A stretch of 64,000 nucleotides of DNA from an uncultured bacterium (GTDB lineage Bacteria; Bacillota; Clostridia; Oscillospirales; Oscillospiraceae). The DNA is taken from the NCBI GenBank assembly GCA_946056135.1, contig CAMGIN010000003.1:1-64000 (forward strand). The letters are read 5' to 3'. The notes below the pieces were generated by a model. That model was not told the DNA's origin. It made no database searches and saw only the letters and a program-made list of their open reading frames with translations. Shown piece by piece: positions 18,825-28,550 of the stretch (positions are counted from its first letter, which is position 1; each line of letters begins with the position of its first letter). The position numbers were made by a program, and so were the translations under genes.

Positions 18825-19916
18825 TCAATTTTGTGATTGACCGTTCATTCTTGCTTTCAGGGCTTCCGCAGACATAGCGGGGTTGATGGTTTCCGGGGCT
18901 TCCATGGCAATGGCGCCTGCGGCCAGTCCGGCTTTCGCGGTGGCTTCCAGGTCGCTGCCCTGGAGATACGCCCAGACCAGTGCCGCCATAAAAGCGTCGC
19001 CGCAGCCGGTGGTGTTCACCATATGGCTGGGAACCGCAGGCAGCCACAGCCGCTGCTCACCCATGGCGGCATAGACCCCGTCGGCTCCCAATGACAGGAA
19101 TATCCGGTGGACCCCCAGTTCCATAAGCCGGTCCGCCGCCAATACCACATCCTCCCTGGTTTCGATCTTCACCCCGGACAGCAGCTCCGCTTCCAGCCGG
19201 TTGGGTTTCAGGGTGTGGATTTGGGACAGGATGGGACGGAGCTTTTCCGCCTTGGCGGTGGACACCGGGTCCACGAACAGGGGCGCCGTACAGTTTTCCG
19301 CCAGATACCGCAGGGATTCCTCCGGAATGTTGGTATCCGCCACCACCACCTGGGCGTTCTGCAAAAGAGCCAGTTTGGAGGCCAGATAAGCAGGCGTAAT
19401 CTTCTCGCAGATGGTCATATCGGAGACTGCCAGCACCATTTCCCCGTCCGGAGCCGTCAGGTACAAGTAAGTGGAGGTGGTCCCGCCGGGGATATGCAGG
19501 GCATGACTCATATCGATGCCCAGTTCCGAGCAGGATGCGGCGGCCCGCTCTCCGTTCAGGTCGTCGCCGTAGGCTGTCAGCAGCCGCACGTCCACCCCCA
19601 TCAGGCTCAGGTTGTGGGCGATGTTCCGTCCCACGCCGCCAAGGCTCACTCGTACCTGGCCGGGATTGGAGTCTGCAGCCACCAAGGGTGCGAAAGATCT
19701 GCCGCCAATATCCACATTGACGCCGCCCACCACCACGGCATAGCTTCCGCTACGCAGGACATAGCCCTTCCCGGCGATGCAGCCCTTTTTCATCAGGTTG
19801 GAAATATGCACCGCCGCAGAGGACCGGGTGATGCCAAGCTTGTCCGCGATCTGCTGCTGAGAGATCATGGGGTTGGCTTCGATCAGCTGTAAAACCTGCC
19901 GTTCCCGCTGGGTCAT
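18825..19916 (-). CDS. psuK: PfkB-family kinase with N-terminal winged HTH, probable pseudouridine kinase
   Basis: N-terminal HTH 'RERQVLQLIEANPMISQQQIADKLGITRSSAAVHISNLMKKG' fused to a PfkB fold ('NTTGCGDAFMAALVWA'); adjacent to psuG. Confidence 0.82.
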   Translation of the reverse strand: MTQRERQVLQLIEANPMISQQQIADKLGITRSSAAVHISNLMKKGCIAGKGYVLRSGSYAVVVGGVNVDIGGRSFAPLVAADSNPGQVRVSLGGVGRNIAHNLSLMGVDVRLLTAYGDDLNGERAAASCSELGIDMSHALHIPGGTTSTYLYLTAPDGEMVLAVSDMTICEKITPAYLASKLALLQNAQVVVADTNIPEESLRYLAENCTAPLFVDPVSTAKAEKLRPILSQIHTLKPNRLEAELLSGVKIETREDVVLAADRLMELGVHRIFLSLGADGVYAAMGEQRLWLPAVPSHMVNTTGCGDAFMAALVWAYLQGSDLEATAKAGLAAGAIAMEAPETINPAMSAEALKARMNGQSQN

Positions 19917-19998
19917 AGATTGTCCCTCCGGTCTGTATCTAAATATATGTTTATTATATAAGCTTTAGCTGTGTTCGTCAATAGGAAAATCATGAAAA

Positions 19999-20022
19999 AC
20001 GGCAGCCGAAACCGGCTGCCGT
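19999..20022 (-). terminator. Hairpin ACGGCAGCCG-aaac-CGGCTGCCGT
   Basis: 10-bp stem just past the stop of the VIT1-like gene. Confidence 0.65.
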
Positions 20023-20032
20023 TTTGGGAATA

Positions 20033-20914
20033 TTACAGATCGATCCCCAGGAACTTCTTTGCCAGGATGCCCACAATGAAGGACAGCACCGCCACGCTGA
20101 TGCTGATGACGGCCATTTCCAGGAATCTCCCCTTAAAGGGCTGATCCTGGGCCACAGAGGTGTAATAGGTGAACCCAGCAATGATCAGCACCACCACTGC
20201 AAGCATGCAGATCAGTGCGGGAATGTACTGGGTGGGGCCCAAAATCAGATAGGGCGCGATCAGAAGCACCACCGTGATCAGATAGGCAATACCGGTATAA
20301 GTACAGGACTTCAGCGCGTCGGTCCGGCCCTCGCTGCGGGCGGACAGGAACTCGCTGGAAGCCATGGAGAAGGTGGCGGAGATGCCCACGATCAGGCCGG
20401 ACAGAGCAATGAGCCGGTTGTTCTGCAAGGCGAACACAAAGCCCGCCAGAGAGCCGGTCAGCTCCACCAGAGCATCGTTCAGACCCAGCACCATGCTGCC
20501 CACATACTGCAGCCGCTCCTCGTCCAGCATGGCCAGCAGTGCCCGCTCATGCTCCTCCTCCTGCCGTCGGATCTGGATGCTCTCGGGCACCTCCTGCGCC
20601 AGAAGCGCGTATTCGGTCTGGGCGTTCTCCTCACCCCGTTCCATCAGCTTCACCGCGAAGGTAAAGCCAAGGGTCCTGGCCAGGGTGGTGTATTTCAGCA
20701 CCTTGGCCTTCTGGGGCTTCATTTCGATGCCGGAGTACCTCTTCCAGATCTCGTAGTGGGCTTTTTCCTCCCGGGACAGGCGAAGCAGCGTCTGCTTGTT
20801 CTCGTCCCCCTTGGCAAAGCCGGCGATCTTCTCATAGATTACGCTTTCGGTCAGCTCATTTTGCTGCATTTTACGAATAATTTCCATTGCCTGCGTGGAG
20901 ATTGTTTCCGCCAT
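20033..20914 (-). CDS. VIT1/CCC1-family transporter with N-terminal ferritin-like domain
   Basis: 'REEKAHYEIWKRYSGI', 'EEEHERALLAMLDEE', 'GLNDALVELTGSLAGFVFAL'. Confidence 0.83.
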   Translation of the reverse strand: MAETISTQAMEIIRKMQQNELTESVIYEKIAGFAKGDENKQTLLRLSREEKAHYEIWKRYSGIEMKPQKAKVLKYTTLARTLGFTFAVKLMERGEENAQTEYALLAQEVPESIQIRRQEEEHERALLAMLDEERLQYVGSMVLGLNDALVELTGSLAGFVFALQNNRLIALSGLIVGISATFSMASSEFLSARSEGRTDALKSCTYTGIAYLITVVLLIAPYLILGPTQYIPALICMLAVVVLIIAGFTYYTSVAQDQPFKGRFLEMAVISISVAVLSFIVGILAKKFLGIDL

Positions 20915-21009
20915 GATCGGTCACTCCTTTGTATTTTGTCTCTCCCATTATATTCCTTTCCCAGAAAAAAGCAAGGTTTATCTGTAGGAAATTCCGGTAA
21001 ATCAGAAAG

Positions 21010-21936
21010 CTATTGGGCCAGCCCAAGGGCGGCAGTCACCAAAATCCCCAGATTGTCCCGGTAAATTTCGTCGAACTGGGTGATTGGCAGCGGGTTCTCC
21101 CCTTCCCCGGCTTCGATGGTGTAGCCAGGGCGGCGGAAGGTCTGAATGAACCAGTCCTTGTAGCCTGCAAAGCTGGATTCGTAAGGGGTGTCCGCCAGGG
21201 TGTAGCCGCTGAGCCGGGCAAATTCCTCCCCCAGCTCCCGGGCCCCGGGGACCTGATAGTCCTGGAACTGCCAATAGATCACCTTGCCCTGGGTGTGATA
21301 GGCCAGTACCAGAGTGGGGTCGATCTGCTCGGTGTATTTTGCCAGAGCGATAGACTCTCGCTGGTTTAATGGCGCACGGCCTACATAATCCCTGGGGCCG
21401 GGCTTGGTATAGCCCTGGGCAAACTTGATCTCCCTGGCCCGGAGCCACCCGGCGGGGTATTGCAGGTTCAGGTCCACCCCCAGCAGATTGGCCTTCCAGC
21501 CGTCTGGAAAAGGGATGTTGGGATAATTGTCCCCCAGACGGCGGGCAGTCTCGTATTCCAGGGTTCCGGTCTCAATGGCTCCGGTGACCAGATCCACCCC
21601 GTCGGGATTCACCAGGGGGACGGTATAGATGGTGGCCGCTTTTACAATATTTTGGGCGTCCACGCCATAGAGCTTCCCGCCGCTTTGCACCGCCTGGGCC
21701 AGATCCTCCATGAATTTCAGCAGTACCGGGCAGGTGATCCACTCGTTGGCGTGGTGGGCGGCCGTGTACAGTACCTTTCGGTCCCCCTCGCCGATGGTCA
21801 GAGTCTGCACCGGGCGGCCAAAGGCAGTTGTCGTCAGCACTTCGGTTTGTAACATGGGATAGGCTGTAATCAGCTTCTGAATGGTCTCCTCGCACAGGGC
21901 GGAAGTCATGGGTATGTCGGTTCGCACGATAGCCAC
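21010..21936 (-). CDS. M14-family zinc carboxypeptidase / gamma-D-glutamyl peptidase-like protein
   Basis: 'AAHHANEWITCPVLLKFMEDL', 'VPLVNPDGVDLVTG', 'YHTQGKVIYW', 'YTIEAGEGENPL'. Likely GTG start at 21936 with GGAGGTGA RBS. Confidence 0.85.
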   Translation of the reverse strand: MAIVRTDIPMTSALCEETIQKLITAYPMLQTEVLTTTAFGRPVQTLTIGEGDRKVLYTAAHHANEWITCPVLLKFMEDLAQAVQSGGKLYGVDAQNIVKAATIYTVPLVNPDGVDLVTGAIETGTLEYETARRLGDNYPNIPFPDGWKANLLGVDLNLQYPAGWLRAREIKFAQGYTKPGPRDYVGRAPLNQRESIALAKYTEQIDPTLVLAYHTQGKVIYWQFQDYQVPGARELGEEFARLSGYTLADTPYESSFAGYKDWFIQTFRRPGYTIEAGEGENPLPITQFDEIYRDNLGILVTAALGLAQ

Positions 21937-21989
21937 AAAATCACCTCCGGTTATGGTATGCCCATGCCAGAGAAAATGTGTTACACCTC

Positions 21990-22018
21990 TTGACATTCTG
22001 TTTCTCTGGCAGTATGAT
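21990..22018 (+). promoter_or_regulatory. Sigma70 promoter TTGACA-N17-TATGAT upstream of the AbrB-like gene
   Basis: Read directly. Confidence 0.75.
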
Positions 22019-22044
22019 TGGTATAACTAATCATACTTCCAGAG
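22004..22044. promoter_or_regulatory. 16-bp inverted repeat (1 mismatch) overlapping the -10 and SD: CTCTGGcAGTATGATT-N9-AATCATACTtCCAGAG
   Basis: Read directly; likely operator. Confidence 0.6.
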
Positions 22045-22055
22045 GAGGCGCTATC

Positions 22056-22268
22056 ATGAAATTTCCAAAAGGGAAGCATGCCTGGATGGTGAAAATCGGC
22101 GAGAAGGGGCAATTCGTGATTCCCAAAGAGGCGCGGGATCTGTTCGATTTGCAGCCGGGTCAGACCATTCTGGTGCTTGCCGACGATGAAAAGGGCCTTG
22201 CCATTCCGCCCAAGGATGTCAGCGAGAAGCTGTTCGCGCAAATCTTCCAGGAATCCGAGGAGGAATAG
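22056..22268 (+). CDS. AbrB/MazE-type SpoVT-AbrB DNA-binding protein
   Basis: 'WMVKIGEKGQFVIPKEARDLFDLQPGQTILVLADDEKGLAI'. Confidence 0.88.
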   Translation: MKFPKGKHAWMVKIGEKGQFVIPKEARDLFDLQPGQTILVLADDEKGLAIPPKDVSEKLFAQIFQESEEE

Positions 22269-22269
22269 C

Positions 22270-23448
22270 ATGAGCCGCATTGTGTTTTTCTGCATCCCTG
22301 CCCAGGGCCATACCAACCCCACCCTGGGGGTTGTCCGGGAGCTGGTGGCCCGGGGGCATGAGGTACTGTACTACTCCTACAATATCCTTCGGGAAAAGAT
22401 TGAGGCCGCCGGAGCGGCATTTGTTGCCTGCGACGAATTCGACGCGGAGCAACACCTGACACCTCAGGAAGGGGCCCGGATTGGCTCGGATCTGGCCCTG
22501 TCCACCCGGGTACTGGTGGACACCACGTTGGCTCTCGACGAAATGGTCTGCGCGGAGATGGAACGGCTGCGGCCTGACTGCATCGTTGCGGACTCCATGG
22601 CTGTCTGGGGCAAAGCTGTAGCGCTGAAGCTGGGGATCCCCTTCGTTTCCTCCACCACTACCTTTGCTTTTAATCAACATTCCCCCAAGATCATGAAGCA
22701 AGGCCCAAAGGAACTTCTGAACATGGTCTTCTCCATGGGGAAGGTCAGCAGGCAGATCCAGCGGCTGCAGGACCGGGGATATCCGGTGAAGAACATTCTG
22801 GATATCGTCAGCAATGACGATCAGACCGACACCATTGTCTATACCTCGCCCCAGTTCCAGCCCTGTTCTGAGACCTTTTCGGAGAAATATGCCTTTGTAG
22901 GGCCTTCCATCCGCCCGGCCCAGAGCGAGATCCCGAAGACCAGAGAGAAACTGGTCTACATCTCCATGGGTACCGTGAACAATGACATGCTGCCTCTGTA
23001 CCGAAACTGCATCGACGCTTTGAAAGATTCCGGTTATCAGGTGATTCTTTCCGTAGGAGATCAGGTGGATATCTCCCAATTCGGCAAACTGCCGGAGGGA
23101 ATTGCCGTTTATCCTTCTGTGGATCAGATCGCGATCTTGGAAAAAGCGGACGTGTTTCTGTCTCACTGCGGCATGAACAGTGCCAGTGAGGGGCTCTATT
23201 TCGGCGTTCCTCTGGTGATGCTTCCAAAAACCACAGAGCAAAGCGGCGTAGCAGCCCGGGTGGCACAGCTGGAAGCGGGAATTCCACTGAAGAAGACCAC
23301 CCCGCAAGCCATCCGGGAAGCCATCATCACCGTTCTGACGGATCCCCAATACAGGGAAAACGCCGCTAAGATTGCGGAAGGCTTTCGAAGCTGCCCCGGA
23401 GCCAAAGGCGCGGCTGACAAAATCGAACGCTGCTGCAAGATTCGATAA
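22270..23448 (+). CDS. MGT-type (macrolide/UDP) glycosyltransferase, GT1-like
   Basis: 'MSRIVFFCIPAQGHTNPTLGVVRELVARGHEVLYYS', 'FLSHCGMNSASEGLYFGVPLVMLPKTTEQSGVAARVAQLEAGIPL'. Confidence 0.88.
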   Translation: MSRIVFFCIPAQGHTNPTLGVVRELVARGHEVLYYSYNILREKIEAAGAAFVACDEFDAEQHLTPQEGARIGSDLALSTRVLVDTTLALDEMVCAEMERLRPDCIVADSMAVWGKAVALKLGIPFVSSTTTFAFNQHSPKIMKQGPKELLNMVFSMGKVSRQIQRLQDRGYPVKNILDIVSNDDQTDTIVYTSPQFQPCSETFSEKYAFVGPSIRPAQSEIPKTREKLVYISMGTVNNDMLPLYRNCIDALKDSGYQVILSVGDQVDISQFGKLPEGIAVYPSVDQIAILEKADVFLSHCGMNSASEGLYFGVPLVMLPKTTEQSGVAARVAQLEAGIPLKKTTPQAIREAIITVLTDPQYRENAAKIAEGFRSCPGAKGAADKIERCCKIR

Positions 23449-23476
23449 CGAATACTATCATTTTGCATTGAAAAAG

Positions 23477-23511
23477 CTCCCCCAACGGTCACTTCAGAAC
23501 CGTTGGGGGAG
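23477..23511. terminator. Hairpin CTCCCCCAACGGT...ACCGTTGGGGGAG between convergent genes
   Basis: 13-bp perfect stem with flanking A and T runs. Confidence 0.75.
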
Positions 23512-23518
23512 TTTGATA

Positions 23519-24625
23519 TTACAGGTCCAGCTTCAGATCGTTTTCCTGAATCCAGCCCCATTTGCGAAGCACCTCGCAGAACACCCAGCTGAGGACTCCA
23601 GGCAGTACAAAGCAGATCAGTGCCAACCCGATCCAGTCCATGGCGGTGATGGCCGCCTTTGTGCCGTTGGCGATGTCATTGACCCAGCCGGTGTAGACGC
23701 CGATCTGGCCCACAAAGCCACAGGTGCCCATGCCGGAGGACACCGCCGTGCCGTTCATCTCCAGCTTAAACAGACAGGTGGCCAGAGGACCGGTGATGGC
23801 GGAAGCCAGCGTAGGCGGAATCCAGATCCGGGGATTTTTCACAATATTGGGCATTTGCAGCATACTGGTGCCCACGCCCTGCGCAATTAAACCGCCCCAG
23901 CGGTTTTCCCGGAAGCTCATAACGGCGAAGCCCACCATCTGGGCGCAGCAGCCCGCTACCGCGGCGCCGCCCGCCAGGCCTGTCAGGCTCAGAGCCGCGC
24001 AGATGGCGGCAGAGGAAATGGGCAAGGTCAGGGCAACGCCGATGACCACGGACACCAGAATGCCCATCCAGAAGGGCTGCAGCATAGTGGCCCATTTGAC
24101 GAAGTCACCCACGGCGCTGGCTGCCCTGCCAATGGGGGCCGCCACCAGGCTGGCGAAGCCGATGCCCACCAGCACTGTGACAATAGGCGTCACCAGAATG
24201 TCGATCTTGGTCTCCTTAGATACCAGCTTGCCGCACTCCGCTGCCACAATGGCCACGAAGTACACCGCCAGCGGGCCTCCCGCGCCGCCCATAGCATTGG
24301 CCGCGAAGCCCACGGGAATCAGGGAGAACAGCACCAGCGGCGGGCAGTGAAGAGCAAAGCCGATGGCAATGGCAATACCGGGGCCCACCATGGCCGAAGC
24401 CAGACCGCCGATGGTATAGCCCACCGCGCCCTCTCCGGAGCCGATTCTGACAATTGTCTCCGTCAGAAAGCCGATGTGGAACTGCTGCCCGATGGTATTC
24501 AGGATGGTACCAACCAGCAGCGTACAGAACAGTCCCTGGGCCATCGCACCCAAAGCGTCGATGCCATAGCGCTGGAAGGTGAACAGGATATCTTTCCGTG
24601 TCAAGAATTTTTTAAGTTTTTCCAT
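23519..24625 (-). CDS. PTS transporter subunit IIC (PTS_EIIC_2 type)
   Basis: Polytopic; 'GGLASAMVGPGIAIAIGFALHCPPLVLFSLIPVGFAANAMGGAGGPLAVYFVAIVAAECGKLVSKETKIDILVTP'. Confidence 0.8.
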   Translation of the reverse strand: MEKLKKFLTRKDILFTFQRYGIDALGAMAQGLFCTLLVGTILNTIGQQFHIGFLTETIVRIGSGEGAVGYTIGGLASAMVGPGIAIAIGFALHCPPLVLFSLIPVGFAANAMGGAGGPLAVYFVAIVAAECGKLVSKETKIDILVTPIVTVLVGIGFASLVAAPIGRAASAVGDFVKWATMLQPFWMGILVSVVIGVALTLPISSAAICAALSLTGLAGGAAVAGCCAQMVGFAVMSFRENRWGGLIAQGVGTSMLQMPNIVKNPRIWIPPTLASAITGPLATCLFKLEMNGTAVSSGMGTCGFVGQIGVYTGWVNDIANGTKAAITAMDWIGLALICFVLPGVLSWVFCEVLRKWGWIQENDLKLDL

Positions 24626-24827
24626 ATCTCTCTTCCTTGTCAAAATTTATGCGTCCTATTATACATACTGGATTCGATAGTTGCAATCCTTTTTTCCAAG
24701 AGAGGCCAGAAATTACTTTTTTCTTTCCCATCCAGGCTGTGTGCAAGAACCCTCTTCTCGAGCCGGCGCAGCAGGAAGTGCCTTTGAGGGCGAAACGATC
24801 ATTTTGCCATTCCCAAATTGCCAAAAA

Positions 24828-24855
24828 CTGCCCCTCCCGTTTCCAGGAGGGGCAG
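24828..24855 (-). terminator. Terminator after rnf operon, CTGCCCCTCC...GGAGGGGCAG
   Basis: 10-bp stem; minus-strand T run. Confidence 0.65.
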
Positions 24856-24872
24856 GGCAATGGATCAGGGAA

Positions 24873-25742
24873 TCAGACAGCGGGGCCGTTGGTGGACTGG
24901 ACAACAGGGTCGCCCAGGGTCTCCACCTTGGAGTCCTTGATCAGCTTCTTGGGACAAACCGTAGCACACAGGCCGCAGTTGTCGCACTTGGTGTAGTCGA
25001 TCCGGGCCAGGTTCTTCTCCACGGTGATGGCATCCTTGGGGCAGATCTTCTTACACAGACCGCAGCCGATACAGCCAACGGTACAGGCACGGGTGGTAGC
25101 AGCGCCCTTGGCCATGGAATTACAGGCAATGACCACATTCCGATCAGGCTCCACGGGAATAATCAGCTGGCGAGGGCAGACCGCAGCGCAGGCCATACAG
25201 CCAACGCACAGATCCTCGTCCACGCGGGCCACGCCATCCACGACCTTGATGGCACCGTACTTACAAGCCTTGGTGCAGGAGCCGTAGCCCAGGCAGCCGA
25301 ACTTACAGGACAGGGGGCCGCTGCCGCCAACCTTGGAGGCGGCCAGGCAATCCTTAAAGCCTTCGTAGTTGGCCTTGACCTTGGCACCCTTGGTCAGGTT
25401 GCCGTCCTGGTCATAGGTTTTGGCGCCGGAGCAGCGGACCAGAGCCACCTTGCGGGTGACGGATTCGGCCTTAACGCCCATGATAGCAGCCATGGCCTGA
25501 GCACACTCGTTGCCGCCGGAGGCACACTTGCCGATTTTGGCCTGGCCATTCAACACTGCTTCCGCGTAGGCACCGCAGCCTGCGAAGCCGCAGCCACCGC
25601 AGTTGGCACCGGGAAGACACGCATTCAGCTTGTCCAGCCGGGGGTCCGTCTCCACATAGAAGACCTTAGAGGCGGCTGCCAGCACCAGACCGAAGATCAG
25701 GCCCAGGCCGCCCAGAATTGCAACAGCAATCAAAATACTCAT
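24873..25742 (-). CDS. rnfB: Rnf complex subunit B (multi-[4Fe-4S] ferredoxin)
   Basis: 'LPGANCGGCGFAGCGAYAEAVL' and two CxxCxxCxxxC clusters; operon position. Confidence 0.95.
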   Translation of the reverse strand: MSILIAVAILGGLGLIFGLVLAAASKVFYVETDPRLDKLNACLPGANCGGCGFAGCGAYAEAVLNGQAKIGKCASGGNECAQAMAAIMGVKAESVTRKVALVRCSGAKTYDQDGNLTKGAKVKANYEGFKDCLAASKVGGSGPLSCKFGCLGYGSCTKACKYGAIKVVDGVARVDEDLCVGCMACAAVCPRQLIIPVEPDRNVVIACNSMAKGAATTRACTVGCIGCGLCKKICPKDAITVEKNLARIDYTKCDNCGLCATVCPKKLIKDSKVETLGDPVVQSTNGPAV

Positions 25743-25755
25743 TCTTTCGCCCTCC

Positions 25756-26334
25756 TTAGAAAATGCTCAGGCCGGAGAAGCCCATGAACGCCAGCGCCAG
25801 CAGGCCGGCGGCGATCAGCGCAATGGGGAAGCCCTTGAAGCACTCGGGGCACTCGGTCTTGTTGACACGCTCCCGGATGGAGGCGAACAGGACGATGGCC
25901 ACGGTGAAGCCCAGGCCGCCGGCAGCGCCGTTGATGACGCTGAGCAGGAAGTTGTAGCCCTCCTGCACGTTGACCAGCACCACGCCCAGAACGGCGCAGT
26001 TGGTGGTGATCAGGGGCAGGAACACGCCCAGAGCCTTGTACAGGGCGGGGACAGCCTTCTTCAGGAACATCTCCACCACCTGTACGATGGAGGCAATGAC
26101 CAGAATGAAGGCCACGGTCTGCATATACTCCAGGTTCAGGGCCACCAGCAGCAGATTGACCGCAAAGCAGGCGGCGGAGGCCAGGGCCATAACGAAAGTA
26201 ACGGCCATGCCCATGCCGACGGCGGTGTCGATCTTCTTGGAAACGCCCATGAAGGGGCAGATGCCATAGAACTTCACCAGAATGAAGTTCTCACTGAGGA
26301 TGGCGCTGATAATAATACCGAGAATCGCTTCCAT
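25756..26334 (-). CDS. rnfA: Rnf complex subunit A
   Basis: 'ENFILVKFYGICPFMGVSKKIDTAVGMGMAVTFVM'. Confidence 0.95.
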   Translation of the reverse strand: MEAILGIIISAILSENFILVKFYGICPFMGVSKKIDTAVGMGMAVTFVMALASAACFAVNLLLVALNLEYMQTVAFILVIASIVQVVEMFLKKAVPALYKALGVFLPLITTNCAVLGVVLVNVQEGYNFLLSVINGAAGGLGFTVAIVLFASIRERVNKTECPECFKGFPIALIAAGLLALAFMGFSGLSIF

Positions 26335-26978
26335 TATTTCGCAGCCTCCTTCTTCTTACTCTTCATTTCCAGATACTTCATCAGCCACTGGGAAGCGGCA
26401 ATGACAAAGCCCAGGACCAGGAAGCCGCCGACGGGCATGACCATCTGCATAGCGGGGAACTGAGCGGGGATAATACGGATGCCTTCGCCGCCGTTCAGCA
26501 GACCGCCGCCGAAGGTACCGGAACCCAGCAGCTCACGGATGACACAGGTGATGACCAGTGCTACCGTATAGCCGATGCCCTGGCACAGGCCATCCACAGC
26601 GGAGGCCAGAACGCTATTCTTGGAAGCAAAGGCTTCGGCACGGCCCAGGACAATACAGTTAACCACGATCAGGGGGATGAACACACCCAGGCTTTCCGCC
26701 AGGGCAGGAATGTAAGCCTGCAGGAACAGATCCACCACGGTGACAAAGCCCGCGATGATGGTGATGTAAGCGGCGATACGGATCTGAGAGGGAATGAAAT
26801 TCCGCAGAGCGGAGATCAGCACGTTGGAGCAGATCAGGATGATGGTAACGGCCAGGCCCATGCCGATGCCGTTGAACAGGCTGGTGGTGATCGCCAGCGT
26901 GGAGCACATGCCCAGCAGCTGAACGGTGACCGGGTTCTTGGTCAGCAGGCCTTCTTTAAATTGCTTCTTGAAATTCAT
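26334..26978 (-). CDS. rnfE: Rnf complex subunit E
   Basis: 'FKEGLLTKNPVTVQLLGMCSTLAITTS'. Confidence 0.95.
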   Translation of the reverse strand: MNFKKQFKEGLLTKNPVTVQLLGMCSTLAITTSLFNGIGMGLAVTIILICSNVLISALRNFIPSQIRIAAYITIIAGFVTVVDLFLQAYIPALAESLGVFIPLIVVNCIVLGRAEAFASKNSVLASAVDGLCQGIGYTVALVITCVIRELLGSGTFGGGLLNGGEGIRIIPAQFPAMQMVMPVGGFLVLGFVIAASQWLMKYLEMKSKKKEAAK

Positions 26979-26991
26979 TTAAAGTACCTCC

Positions 26992-27540
26992 TTAACCCAT
27001 GTTGGCTACGCAGCTCAGCGCGGCGTTGACACCGGCGCAGACCGCACGGGAGGTGATGGTGGCGCCGGTAATGGCATCCACCGCGCCGCCGTCCTTGGTG
27101 ACGGAGACGGAGCCGCTCATACCGGCGAACTGGCCACGGAAGGCCTCACCGGCGGAGGTGCTGGCAGCGGACACAGCGCCCAGGCCGGCAGTCTCAGACT
27201 GGCTGATGACGGAGATGCCCAAGACGTTGCCGCTGGGATCGATGCCCACCATCATTTCCACAGTGCCGTTGAAGCCGGTGGGAGTAACCTTTACGGCATA
27301 ACCGGCATTGCCCTGATAGACCGTGGCAACCAGGCCGGTGTCATCCGTGAACGCCACTTCCTCGCCGCCGCCGGGCAGGACGGCCTCAATGGCCTCCTGG
27401 GTTTTCTGGGCATTCAGCAGGGCGATCTTGGGTGCGGTGACGGAGTTCACGGCTGCCAGAGCCACAGCCACCACGGCCGTGATCAGCAGCAGCGTCAGCG
27501 CCAGCCGCAGAACATATTTCACAGTGGATTCCGTTTTCAT
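26992..27540 (-). CDS. rnfG: Rnf complex subunit G (FMN-binding)
   Basis: FMN-binding motif region 'DAITGATITSRAV'; operon position. Confidence 0.93.
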   Translation of the reverse strand: MKTESTVKYVLRLALTLLLITAVVAVALAAVNSVTAPKIALLNAQKTQEAIEAVLPGGGEEVAFTDDTGLVATVYQGNAGYAVKVTPTGFNGTVEMMVGIDPSGNVLGISVISQSETAGLGAVSAASTSAGEAFRGQFAGMSGSVSVTKDGGAVDAITGATITSRAVCAGVNAALSCVANMG

Positions 27541-28535
27541 TTCTTCGCCGCCTCCTTCTTGGGTGCGCCGAACTTCACAGGACGGCCGATTCTATCCAGC
27601 AGGACAACGCAGGCATTCATAACCAGGATGGCGTAGGACACGCCCTCGTTGTAGCCGCCGAAGTAGCGGATCAGGATGGTCAGGGCACCGCAGCCGATGC
27701 CGTAGACAATCTGGCCCAGCTTGGTAACGGGAGAAGTAACATAGTCGGTAGCCATGAAAATGGCACCCAGCATCAGGCCGCCGCCGCACAGCTGCGCGGC
27801 CATCCACGCAATGCGGTCATTGCCCTGGGGGAACAGGAAGCTCAGGACCGCCACAGTGCCAATGAAGGCCAGGGGAATCCGGGGAGTGATGACCTTGCGC
27901 AGCAGCAGGTACGCGAAGCCAATGAGCAGCAGCAGCGCGGAGGTCTCACCGATACAGCCGCCCACATTGCCCAGGAACATGTCCAGGATGGAGCAGTCCG
28001 GCATCAGGCCCTGGTGCATATTGCCCAGAGGAGTTGCCGCAGTAACTGCATCGGCAGTGGAAACCAGGCCGGCTGCGTTGTTAAAGCCCACCTTGACCCA
28101 GGTGCTCATCAGCACGGGCCAGCTGAACATAAAGGCACGGCCAGCCAAAGCGGGGTTGACGATGTTCCGGCCCAGACCGCCGAAAAGCATCTTCACCACG
28201 ATGATGGCGAAGAGCGCGCCCAGGATAATGGTCCAGTAGGGAATGGTGACCGGGCAGACAAAGGCCAGCAGCACACCGGTAACACAGGCGGATAGGTCAT
28301 AGATTTTGCAGTGCATCTTGGTGACACGGCAATAAGCCCACTCAAAGAACACACAGGCCGCCACGCTGACCAGGGTGACCATCAGGGCGCGGAAGCCGAA
28401 GAAGTAAATAGAGCCGATCAGGGCGGGAGCCAGCGCGATCAGCACATCCCGCATGATGGTCTGGGTGGTAACGGGGGAATGCGCATGAGGAGAGCTGGAA
28501 ATCGTCAGCTCATAAAAGTATTTCATCTGTGCCAT
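27537..28535 (-). CDS. rnfD: Rnf complex subunit D
   Basis: 'SSPHAHSPVTTQTIMRDVLIALAPALIGSIYFFG', 'TAATPLG'. Confidence 0.95.
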   Translation of the reverse strand: MAQMKYFYELTISSSPHAHSPVTTQTIMRDVLIALAPALIGSIYFFGFRALMVTLVSVAACVFFEWAYCRVTKMHCKIYDLSACVTGVLLAFVCPVTIPYWTIILGALFAIIVVKMLFGGLGRNIVNPALAGRAFMFSWPVLMSTWVKVGFNNAAGLVSTADAVTAATPLGNMHQGLMPDCSILDMFLGNVGGCIGETSALLLLIGFAYLLLRKVITPRIPLAFIGTVAVLSFLFPQGNDRIAWMAAQLCGGGLMLGAIFMATDYVTSPVTKLGQIVYGIGCGALTILIRYFGGYNEGVSYAILVMNACVVLLDRIGRPVKFGAPKKEAAKK

Positions 28536-28550
28536 TGGATCTCCACCTCC

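Noticed and set aside
24681-25787. 368-aa plus-strand ORF
   Set aside because: Antisense to rnfB; low-complexity translation.
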